From: Sphingomonas lacusdianchii
GTDB lineage: Bacteria > Pseudomonadota > Alphaproteobacteria > Sphingomonadales > Sphingomonadaceae
Direction: 5' to 3'
Assembly: GCF_022664395.1 (NCBI RefSeq)
Contig: NZ_JAKRET010000001.1
Span: 186,001-250,000, forward strand
DNA length: 64,000 nucleotides
The position numbers and the translations under genes were made by a program. How positions within the stretch are numbered: position 1 is the stretch's first letter; each line of letters opens with the position of its first letter. Under the pieces are notes generated by a model. That model was not told where the DNA came from, made no database searches, and saw nothing but the letters and a program-made list of their open reading frames with translations. This document shows, piece by piece, positions 43,763 to 51,500 of the stretch.

Positions 43763-44662
43763 ATGGCGCCGCCACGCAACCATCGTCCGGGCTTTTCGCG
43801 GCGGGCGCAATATACGGTGTTCGCCGGCTATGTGCTGGCGGCCAGCGGCGCGCTCGTCGGTGCCATCCTGTTGCTGATCTCCATTATCGATCCGCGGGCC
43901 TTCGCCGTGTTCCGCGGCGCGGTGCGCGAGGCGACGACGCCGGTTTCCGCCGGGCTCGACTGGGCGTGGGACGGGGTGTCGGCGGTGCCGCGCGGCATCG
44001 GCGACTATTTCGGCGCGGTCGATGAGAACCGCCGGTTGCGCGCGCGTGAGGCCGCGACACGACGCTATCTCATGCAGGCGCGGTCGCTCAACCGCGAGAA
44101 TGCGCGACTGCGGACGCTGCTCGCCTTGCGGGACCGTTCGGCATCGCCGGTGGTCGCCGCACGGCTGGTCAACAGTTCGGCCAGCAGCACGCGCCGCTAC
44201 GCGACGCTCAATGCCGGGTCATCCCAAGGCGTATTGCGCGGACAGCCGGTTCGCGGCCCCGACGGCCTGATCGGCCGCGTGGTCGAAACCAGTCCGAACA
44301 CCGCCAGCGTCCTGCTGATCCTCGACCCCGAAAGTATCGTGCCGGTCCGCCGGACGCGCGACGGGCTGTCGGCGATCGTCGCGGGACTGGGCAACGGACA
44401 GGTGGAGGTCCGCACGGCGGGCGTGGTCAATGCGCCGCTGCTGGCGGGCGACGTCTTCGTCACGTCGGGTACCGGCGGCATCTATCCACCGGGAATCCCG
44501 GTTGCACGCGTATCGCGCAGCCAGCGCGACGTGGCACCGGCGCGGGTCTTTGCCGAACCGGACGCGCTGGACTTCGCGCTGGTCGAGCGGGCGTACCTGC
44601 AACCACCCGTCCCCCGCCCGACCCCGACCGCCACGCCCAGTCCCAAGCCCGCCGCCGAATGA
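43763..44662 (+). CDS. mreC: Rod shape-determining protein MreC
   Basis: 299 residues. One N-terminal membrane anchor (TVFAGYVLAASGALVGAILL), a coiled-coil segment (DENRRLRAREAATRRYLMQA), then the periplasmic beta-barrel region with SQGVLRGQPVRGPDGLIGRV and SPNTASVLLILDPESIVPVR. The tail is Pro/Thr-rich, as often in alphaproteobacteria. It scaffolds PBP2/RodA. The stop overlaps the mreD start. Confidence 0.95.
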   Translation: MAPPRNHRPGFSRRAQYTVFAGYVLAASGALVGAILLLISIIDPRAFAVFRGAVREATTPVSAGLDWAWDGVSAVPRGIGDYFGAVDENRRLRAREAATRRYLMQARSLNRENARLRTLLALRDRSASPVVAARLVNSSASSTRRYATLNAGSSQGVLRGQPVRGPDGLIGRVVETSPNTASVLLILDPESIVPVRRTRDGLSAIVAGLGNGQVEVRTAGVVNAPLLAGDVFVTSGTGGIYPPGIPVARVSRSQRDVAPARVFAEPDALDFALVERAYLQPPVPRPTPTATPSPKPAAE

Positions 44663-45159
44663 AGCTGCTGGGGCCCGACGACGATCGCAACGATCGCGTC
44701 CTGACACGCAAGGCGGTGCTGAGCATTATGGCCGGATCGCTGATGACGCTCATCCCTGTGGTGGCGTCGGTGCCGTTCCTGCCGCCGTTCGGGTTGCTGA
44801 TGTTCCTCGGGTGGCGGTTGTTCAAACCCGGTGCGCTGCCGGTCTGGGCAGCGGCACCGCTCGGCCTGTTCGACGATCTGGTGAGTGGACAACCGCTGGG
44901 CAGCGCGGCGTTGTTATGGCAAATATGTTCCCTGATGCTCGATCTTGTCGACACGCGCCTCGTCGCGCGTGATTTCTGGCAGGACTGGCTGCTGGCCGGA
45001 GGGTCGATCGCGCTGTGCCTCACGGCGGGACGGGTCTTTGCGAGCAGCCTGTCGGCACATGTCGATACCGCGCTGCTGTTGCAGATCGTGGTATCGGTGG
45101 CGTTGTTTCCGTTGGCCACGCGGCTATGTACGGCACTTGCGGGCCGTGAGGATGAATGA
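44659..45159 (+). CDS. mreD: Rod shape-determining protein MreD
   Basis: 166 residues, about five membrane spans, with the MreD-like PFLPPFGLLMFLGWRLFKPG, PLGLFDDLVSGQPLGSAALL and a C-terminal hydrophobic pair. ATG overlaps the mreC stop and its stop overlaps the mrdA ATG. A membrane partner of MreC in the elongasome; sequence conservation in this family is low, so the operon position carries much of the weight. Confidence 0.9.
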   Translation: MKLLGPDDDRNDRVLTRKAVLSIMAGSLMTLIPVVASVPFLPPFGLLMFLGWRLFKPGALPVWAAAPLGLFDDLVSGQPLGSAALLWQICSLMLDLVDTRLVARDFWQDWLLAGGSIALCLTAGRVFASSLSAHVDTALLLQIVVSVALFPLATRLCTALAGREDE

Positions 45160-47192
45160 GCAGGATCGTCACCGAAGCCGCACAGGCGTTCAGCTTTTCC
45201 CGGCGGGCGATGGTGCTGGGCGGCGCGCAGGCGGCGGTCGGCGTGGTGCTGGCCGCACGCATGGCGTGGCTGTCGGTCGCTGAGAACGAACGCTATAACC
45301 TCCTCGCCGAAAGCAACCGCGTCAACCTGACCATGATCCCGCCGCGCCGGGGGTGGATCATCGACCGGCACGGCGCCCCGATCGCCAATAACCGCACCGA
45401 TTTCCGCGTCGACCTGATCCCCGACCGGATGGAGGATGGCGCGCGGGTGCTGGGCGAGTTGCAGCAATTGCTGGCGCTGACCGCCGAGGATATGGCGCGC
45501 ATCCAGACCGACCTGAAGCGCGCCGGCAATTTCACGCCGGTACAGGTGGCCGAGAATCTCGACTGGGAGCGCTTCGCCGCGGTCAGCGTCCGCCTGCCCG
45601 AACTCCCGGGCGTACAGCCGACCCGCGGCTTTTCGCGTAGCTACCCGCCGGGCGCGGCGGTCGCGCATCTGACCGGCTATGTCGGTGCTGCCACCGCCGA
45701 GCAGTTCAAGGAAACCCGCGATCCGTTGATGGTGACGCCGGGGTTCAAGCTCGGCAAGGACGGTCTGGAAAAGACGCTGGAATCCGACCTCCGCGGCACG
45801 GCGGGCGCCAAGCGGGTCGAAGTCACCGCGCGCGGGCAGATCGTCCGTGAACTCGAAACCCGGCCCGACAAGCAGGGCAAGAACGTCCGGCTGACGATCG
45901 ACCTGGGCCTTCAGGAATTTGCGGCGCGGCGGCTCGGCCCCAATTCGGGGTCGGCGGTGGTGATGGACGCGGTAACCGGCGACGTGCTGGCGATGGTGTC
46001 GATGCCGGCCTACGACCCCAACAGCTTTTCCGACGGCATCGGCCGGCTCGAATGGAAGATGCTGTCGGACGACGACCATATTCCGCTGATGAACAAGACG
46101 CTGCAGGGGCTGTATCCGCCGGGATCGACGGTGAAGCCGATGCATGCACTCGCGATCCTTCAGGCCGGCATCGACCCGCATCGTCGCGTCAACTGCACCG
46201 GGGTGCTGCAAGTCGGCACCGGCCGCTTCCACTGCCACAAGCGCGGTGGCCATGGTCCGCTCGATATGGTCGGTGCCGTAGCGCAAAGCTGCGACATCTA
46301 CTTTTACACCATGGCCCGCGAACTGGGCTATGATCGCTTCGCCCCCGTCGCCCGCGCGATGGGACTGGGACAGGAGTTTGAACTTCCCTTCCAGTCGCAA
46401 CGCTACGGGACGGTACCTGATAGCGCGTGGAAGCTCCGTAAATACAAGCAGAAATGGACCGTCGCCGATTCGGTCAACGCGTCGATCGGGCAGGGCTATG
46501 TGCTGACCAACCCGCTGCAGCTGGCGGTGATGGCCGCCCGCATCGCGCAGGGGCGACGGGTGGTGCCACGGCTTCTGCTCGACACGCCGCACCGCCCCGC
46601 ACCCTCGATGAACATCGATCCGGAGATGCTGGACACGGTGCACAAGGCGACCTGGGCGGTCATCAACGGCGGCGGTACCGGCGGACGTTCGCGGTTTCAG
46701 GGACTGCCGGGGATCGAACTGGCGGGAAAGACCGGCACGGCGCAGGTTCGCCGCATCACCATGGCCGAACGTCGCACCGGCGTGCTGGGCGATGGTGCGT
46801 TGCCGTTCAAGATGCGCGACCATTCGCTGTTCATCGGCTATGCACCGGCCAACGCGCCGCGCTATGCGGTATCGGTGGTGCTCGAACATTCGGGGCATAT
46901 CTATACCGCCGCGCCGATCGCCAGCGACATATTGTCGTGGCTGTTCGATCGCGACAAGGCGATGGCCCGGCTCGAACCGCTCGAACGCGAATGGGGCGGC
47001 GACATCGATACCCGCATGGCGACGCAGTGGCGCAGCTTCCAGGCCGCGCAACAGGCGCCGGTGCTGAGCGTGCCCGCAACGCCCGCCGATGTCGAGGGAG
47101 CGACGACCAACGTCGTCGACTCGGCCGTCGCCAACCAGATCGAACCCGACCCCGCCGTCGCCCAATCGAACGAAACCCAGCGCACCGAATGA
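45156..47192 (+). CDS. mrdA: Penicillin-binding protein 2 (MrdA), peptidoglycan transpeptidase
   Basis: 678 residues. N-terminal membrane anchor (AMVLGGAQAAVGVVLAARMA), the PBP2 pedestal (PPRRGWIIDRHGAPIANNRT), transpeptidase motifs SxxK at Ser324-Lys327 (PPGSTVKPMHA), an SxN-equivalent region near SVNASIGQGYVLTNPLQLAV, and KTG in LAGKTGTAQVRR. It cross-links lateral-wall peptidoglycan with the RodA glycosyltransferase encoded next. The last ~50 residues are an acidic, low-complexity tail. Stop overlaps rodA. Confidence 0.95.
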   Translation: MSRIVTEAAQAFSFSRRAMVLGGAQAAVGVVLAARMAWLSVAENERYNLLAESNRVNLTMIPPRRGWIIDRHGAPIANNRTDFRVDLIPDRMEDGARVLGELQQLLALTAEDMARIQTDLKRAGNFTPVQVAENLDWERFAAVSVRLPELPGVQPTRGFSRSYPPGAAVAHLTGYVGAATAEQFKETRDPLMVTPGFKLGKDGLEKTLESDLRGTAGAKRVEVTARGQIVRELETRPDKQGKNVRLTIDLGLQEFAARRLGPNSGSAVVMDAVTGDVLAMVSMPAYDPNSFSDGIGRLEWKMLSDDDHIPLMNKTLQGLYPPGSTVKPMHALAILQAGIDPHRRVNCTGVLQVGTGRFHCHKRGGHGPLDMVGAVAQSCDIYFYTMARELGYDRFAPVARAMGLGQEFELPFQSQRYGTVPDSAWKLRKYKQKWTVADSVNASIGQGYVLTNPLQLAVMAARIAQGRRVVPRLLLDTPHRPAPSMNIDPEMLDTVHKATWAVINGGGTGGRSRFQGLPGIELAGKTGTAQVRRITMAERRTGVLGDGALPFKMRDHSLFIGYAPANAPRYAVSVVLEHSGHIYTAAPIASDILSWLFDRDKAMARLEPLEREWGGDIDTRMATQWRSFQAAQQAPVLSVPATPADVEGATTNVVDSAVANQIEPDPAVAQSNETQRTE

Positions 47193-48325
47193 AACGCATC
47201 AATCAGACGACCTCGCACGGACTGGGCTTCGTCCCCGCCCCGCTCGCGCAACTGCCGTGGCGGGTATTGTTCCTGCTGCTGACGATCGGCGGGTTCGGGT
47301 TGGTCGTGCTGTTCTCGGCGGCCGGAGGCAGTCTACAGCCATGGGCGTCGCGGCAGGGCATCGCCTTCGCGATCTTTCTGCTCGCCGCGATCGGCATCTC
47401 GCGCATAAGGCTGAGCTTCTGGCGCGATCTGGCGCTGCCCGCCTATGCGGTCATTACGATCATGCTGATCCTCGTGGAGCTTGCCGGCGCCGTGCGCGGG
47501 GGGTCGCAGCGATGGCTCGACCTCGGCTTCATCCGCGTCCAACCTTCCGAATTCATGAAGCCGGCGATCGTGCTGGCGCTCGCCCGCTTCTACGAACTGC
47601 TACCGGCGGGCGAAATCCGCCGGTTCAGCGCGGTGTGGCCGGCGGCGGCGATGCTGGGCGTCCCGGTGGTGCTGGTGATGCTGCAACCCGATCTCGGCAC
47701 GGCGCTGATGATTACCGCCGGCGGCTTGACCGTCATGTTCCTTGCAGGGCTGCCGATCCGGTTGTTCGCAGGTGGGGCGCTGGCAGTGGCGATCGCCGCC
47801 CCGCTCGCATTCAATTTCCTGCTGCACGATTATCAGCGCAACCGTGTGCTGATCTTTCTGAACCCCGAGAGCGACCCGCTCGGCACCGGCTATCATATCA
47901 GCCAGTCCAAGATCGCGATCGGATCGGGCGGCATTTTCGGCAAGGGCTTCCTGAACGGCACGCAGAGCCATCTCGACTATCTACCCGAAGGCCATACCGA
48001 TTTCGTGTTCGCGACGATGGCGGAGGAATGGGGGCTGGTCGGCGGCGTGCTGCTCATCACCGCCTTCATCCTGCTGGTCCGCTGGGGCGTGGGCGTCGGC
48101 GTGCGGGCCGAGGGGCGGTTTTCGAAGCTGGTCGCCGGCGGGTTGGCGACGACGATCTTCTTCTATGTCGCGATCAACCTGATGATGGTGATGGGGCTGG
48201 CCCCGGTGGTCGGCATCCCGCTGCCGCTGGTCAGCTATGGCGGGTCGGCACAGATGACGGTGCTCGGCTGTATCGGCATCCTGATGGCGATCGATCGCGA
48301 GAACCGTGAGCGGGTGCGCTTCTGA
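47189..48325 (+). CDS. rodA: Peptidoglycan glycosyltransferase RodA (SEDS family)
   Basis: 378 residues from the ATG overlapping the mrdA stop; longer in-frame extensions run through mrdA and are rejected. About ten spans, with SEDS motifs GGSQRWLDLGFIRVQPSEFM, LQPDLGTALMITAGGLTVMF, GYHISQSKIAIGSGGIFGKG, LPEGHTDFVFATMAEEWGLV and GLAPVVGIPLPLVSYGGSAQ. It polymerises glycan strands for cell elongation together with PBP2. Last gene of the operon. Confidence 0.96.
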   Translation: MKRINQTTSHGLGFVPAPLAQLPWRVLFLLLTIGGFGLVVLFSAAGGSLQPWASRQGIAFAIFLLAAIGISRIRLSFWRDLALPAYAVITIMLILVELAGAVRGGSQRWLDLGFIRVQPSEFMKPAIVLALARFYELLPAGEIRRFSAVWPAAAMLGVPVVLVMLQPDLGTALMITAGGLTVMFLAGLPIRLFAGGALAVAIAAPLAFNFLLHDYQRNRVLIFLNPESDPLGTGYHISQSKIAIGSGGIFGKGFLNGTQSHLDYLPEGHTDFVFATMAEEWGLVGGVLLITAFILLVRWGVGVGVRAEGRFSKLVAGGLATTIFFYVAINLMMVMGLAPVVGIPLPLVSYGGSAQMTVLGCIGILMAIDRENRERVRF

Positions 48326-48439
48326 CGCTTATTTTCCGCTCGGGCAAAAATAGGGTTTGCTTCGCCGCCAAGGTTCGCTAAAGGCGCCGCTCCAACGGCG
48401 GAACGGCTCCAAACCGACCCGCCCCATCGCGCAGGCGAC

Positions 48440-48515
<76 letters not shown>

Positions 48516-48526
48516 CCTGTCCGAAT

Positions 48527-48602
<76 letters not shown>

Positions 48603-48619
48603 GATTTTCAATGGTTTAG

Positions 48620-48645
48620 CGGCCGCCCTTCGGGGTGGCCGTTTT
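48620..48645 (+). terminator. Intrinsic terminator after the tRNA-Lys genes
   Basis: CGGCCGCCC and GGGTGGCCG pair (one G-U) around a TTCG tetraloop, followed by TTTT. A standard rho-independent terminator 17 bases after the second tRNA. Confidence 0.8.
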
Positions 48646-48649
48646 GCTA

Positions 48650-48667
48650 GGTAGCAAATAGGTAGCG
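48650..48667. repeat. Left GGTAGCR pair, candidate integrase arm sites
   Basis: GGTAGCA at 48650-48656 and GGTAGCG at 48661-48667 start 11 bp apart. The same core (AAGTAGCA, twice, 11 bp apart) lies by the integrase start at 63,935-63,953, so both ends carry matching pairs. Confidence 0.5.
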
Positions 48668-48683
48668 CGGCGCATTAGCCCGG

Positions 48684-48701
48684 AAGGGTAACACCCTTTT
48701 T
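48684..48701 (+). terminator. Small intrinsic terminator
   Basis: AAGGGT-AAC-ACCCTT followed by TTT: a 6-bp stem with a 3-base loop and T-tract. It may insulate the element from the tRNA operon. Confidence 0.5.
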
Positions 48702-48870
48702 CAAGCCCATCGAACAGTCATAATGCGATCATGCCCATCCCGGCGCCGTTATATTTTTTCAAGTTTTTGCCGGTACGGCCATGAGCCGCGCTCGCCAGCA
48801 CCGCTCTGGGAGCGGCACTGGCAGCAAGCTGTGCAGTGAGCATGGAGCTAAGGCGCCGAGCAGCGGATGT

Positions 48871-48896
48871 CTCATACGGCGGCGACACCGTATGAG
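48871..48896. promoter_or_regulatory. Palindrome upstream of hsdR (possible operator)
   Basis: CTCATACGG (48871-48879) and CCGTATGAG (48888-48896) are perfect 9-bp arms around 8 bases, 60 bases before the hsdR start. The location suits an operator or leader hairpin controlling the restriction operon. Confidence 0.45.
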
Positions 48897-48956
48897 CTTG
48901 TCAATTCCGAGGGGAATGCTGATACCGACCAAACACGGGTAACGGGCGGGTGATGA

Positions 48957-51491
48957 GTGAAGGCGAAGGAGGCAGCAGCAAGGATAAAGATCAACCGGCT
49001 CTTGGAGGCAGCCGGCTGGCGCTTCTTCGACGATGACAGCGGACCCGCAAACATCGTTCTCGAACCGAATACAAAGATCACCGAAACGCAGATCGATGCG
49101 CTCGGCGAAGATTTCGAGACCGTCAAGAATGGATATATCGACTTTCTGCTGCTCGATCACGATGGCCGTCCCCTCATCGTTCTGGAGGCGAAGTCTGAAG
49201 GGAAGAATCCTCTATCCGCCAAGGAGCAAGCACGGCGCTACGCGCGTGAGCAAAACGCTCGCTTCGTCATCTTATCCAATGGCAACATTCACTATCTGTG
49301 GGACCTGCAGCAGGGCAACCCGAGCGTAATCACCAAGTTTCCCAGCCCAGGCGCAATCAAGGATCATCACGCCTTCCAACCTGACCCCCATCGGTTGGCG
49401 ACCGAACCTATAGAGACCGATTTCATCGCCCTCACCCAGATGCCGAACTACGCGAGTGAGGCTGGATGGAAGAGCGAGGCCGAGCGTCCAGCGTTCGTTG
49501 GCAAGAGCAAACTTCGGTTCCTGCGCGAATACCAGCGCCGGGCGGTTCAGTCGGTGCAGCGTGCGGTTGAGCGCGGAGCTGTTCGCTTCCTTTTCGAGAT
49601 GGCCACCGGGACTGGGAAAACGCTCACATCGGCGGCCATCATCAAGCTGTTTCTCAAAACCGGCAACGCCCGCCGCGCGCTGTTCCTTGTCGATCGGATC
49701 GAGCTTGAGATTCAGGCGGACAAAGCGTTCAAGTCGCTTCTGAAAAACGACTTTACCTGCGTGATCTACAAGGAGCAGCGCGACGATTGGCGTAAGGCAG
49801 ATATCGTTGTTACGACCGTCCAATCGCTACTGTTCAACGACAATTTCCAACGCGCGTTTGCTCCGACCGACTTCGATCTTGTCATTTCGGACGAAGCGCA
49901 TCGCTCAATCGGCGGCAACGCTCGCGCAGTGTTCGAGTATTTCGCTGGGTACAAACTTGGGCTGACTGCAACACCTAAAGACTATCTCAAGCAGTCCAAG
50001 CATGCCACGCCAGCGCGCGATCCTCGCGACAGCGAGCGCCGCATGATGTTGGACACCTACCGCACCTTCGGGTGCGAAACCGGCGAGCCTACATTCCGCT
50101 ACTCCCTGCTCGATGGCGTGCGGGATGGCTTCCTGATTAACCCTTACGTCGTTGACGCACGGACGGAGATCACCACTCAGCTGCTTTCCGACCAGGGCTT
50201 CATGGTCGATGTTACGGACGAGAACGGCAACGAGGTGAAAGAGGCTTTTGGCGGGCGGGACTTCGAAAAGAAGTTCTTCGCCGAAGCGACCAACGACGTG
50301 TTCTGTGAAACCTTTCTAAAGCACGGTCTGCCCGACCCCGTGACCGGCGAGTTTGGGAAATCTATCGTCTTTGCGGTCAGCCAGAACCACGCCGCGAAAC
50401 TCGCGCAGATTCTCAACGAAATGGCTGAGCAAATCTGGCCCGGAAAGTATCAGTCTGATTTCGCGATGCAGGTGACCAGCGATGTCATGAATGCGCAGGC
50501 GATGACGGTCCAGTTCGCCAACAACAATCTGGGCGGACGCAGCGGGTTTGACGAGCACTACGTCACCAGCAAGGCGCGTGTATGCGTCACCGTCGGGATG
50601 ATGACGACGGGTTACGACTGCCCCGACCTGCTCAACCTCGCGTTGATGCGCCCGATCTTCAGCCCCTCTGACTTCGTGCAAATGAAGGGGCGCGGCACGC
50701 GCAAGCACCGTTTTGCCGAGGAGATGCGTGACCCCGTTCGCAAGGAGCAGATCGCTGGGCTGGAAAAGACGCAATTCCGCCTGTTCGACTTCTTTGCCAA
50801 CTGCGAATTCTTCGAAGAGAAATTCGACTATGACGAGGAGCTGGCGCTGCCTGCGCCCTCAGCTCAGCCTTTCATCAACCGAGTTGAAACTCCTCGCTCC
50901 GGCCTTCGCGGGTTCGAAACTTTTCAGGGCGATGCGATCGCCAGCCAGCAGGAGCAGCAGATCGGTGCGGAAGGCATGCGGATTGACCGCGAGCTCTTCC
51001 AGAAGTTTGAGAATCTGGTGCGGCAGGATGCCGCACTCGCTGCGATGGTCGAGCAACGGAATTGGGAGGCGGCCGTGCGCCGCGTGGTCGAGCATTTGTT
51101 CGACAAACCCGACGAGTTCTTCAGCCTCGACAAGCTGCGCCGCGCTGCCGGGCTGGATCGTCGCCTGTCCGTTCGAGAGCTGATCGAGAAGGCGTTCGGC
51201 CATATCCCACGTTTCAAGACGCGCGATGAGCTGATCGACGACGAGTTCCAAAAATTCCTCCTCGATCAAAAGCCCGAGCAGGCCGATCGCATCGCCCAAA
51301 TGCGCTATTATTTCGAGGCTTACATCAAGGATGCGAACGTCCGCCGCATCATCGACGACGGGCGCGTCGCCGACCTCAATGTCAATCCGATTTTCGGTAT
51401 GAAGGACCTGAAAGCCGTTCCTAAAGAGTGGGTTAAGCGCATCCCCGAATACATCAAGGACTATGTGTCCTTTAACCCATTCCTTCCTTAA
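48957..51491 (+). CDS. hsdR: Type I restriction enzyme R subunit (HsdR, EcoEI-like)
   Basis: 844 residues from GTG 48957, the first in-frame start. N-terminal PD-(D/E)xK nuclease: Asp62, Glu77, Lys79 in YIDFLLLD...LIVLEAKSEG. SF2 motor: Walker A MATGTGKT (215-222), DEAH (312-315), LGLTATPK, and MTTGYDCPDLLNLALMRPIF with FVQMKGRGTRKHRF (motif VI). The C-terminal region matches the HsdR C-terminal helical domain (DELIDDEFQKFLLDQ). It translocates and cleaves DNA lacking host methylation. The HsdM-HsdS fusion gene starts 9 bases after its stop. Confidence 0.93.
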   Translation: MKAKEAAARIKINRLLEAAGWRFFDDDSGPANIVLEPNTKITETQIDALGEDFETVKNGYIDFLLLDHDGRPLIVLEAKSEGKNPLSAKEQARRYAREQNARFVILSNGNIHYLWDLQQGNPSVITKFPSPGAIKDHHAFQPDPHRLATEPIETDFIALTQMPNYASEAGWKSEAERPAFVGKSKLRFLREYQRRAVQSVQRAVERGAVRFLFEMATGTGKTLTSAAIIKLFLKTGNARRALFLVDRIELEIQADKAFKSLLKNDFTCVIYKEQRDDWRKADIVVTTVQSLLFNDNFQRAFAPTDFDLVISDEAHRSIGGNARAVFEYFAGYKLGLTATPKDYLKQSKHATPARDPRDSERRMMLDTYRTFGCETGEPTFRYSLLDGVRDGFLINPYVVDARTEITTQLLSDQGFMVDVTDENGNEVKEAFGGRDFEKKFFAEATNDVFCETFLKHGLPDPVTGEFGKSIVFAVSQNHAAKLAQILNEMAEQIWPGKYQSDFAMQVTSDVMNAQAMTVQFANNNLGGRSGFDEHYVTSKARVCVTVGMMTTGYDCPDLLNLALMRPIFSPSDFVQMKGRGTRKHRFAEEMRDPVRKEQIAGLEKTQFRLFDFFANCEFFEEKFDYDEELALPAPSAQPFINRVETPRSGLRGFETFQGDAIASQQEQQIGAEGMRIDRELFQKFENLVRQDAALAAMVEQRNWEAAVRRVVEHLFDKPDEFFSLDKLRRAAGLDRRLSVRELIEKAFGHIPRFKTRDELIDDEFQKFLLDQKPEQADRIAQMRYYFEAYIKDANVRRIIDDGRVADLNVNPIFGMKDLKAVPKEWVKRIPEYIKDYVSFNPFLP

Positions 51492-51500
51492 AGACGCTCC

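Noticed and set aside
44460..47165. 901-codon minus-strand ORF opposite mreC, mreD and mrdA
   Set aside because: It is a GC-rich antisense shadow of well-supported cell-shape genes; its Arg/His-rich translation has no recognisable motif.
46454..47188. In-frame upstream extension of rodA through mrdA
   Set aside because: mrdA is clearly coding in another frame and the ATGA overlap at 47189 gives the normal RodA start.
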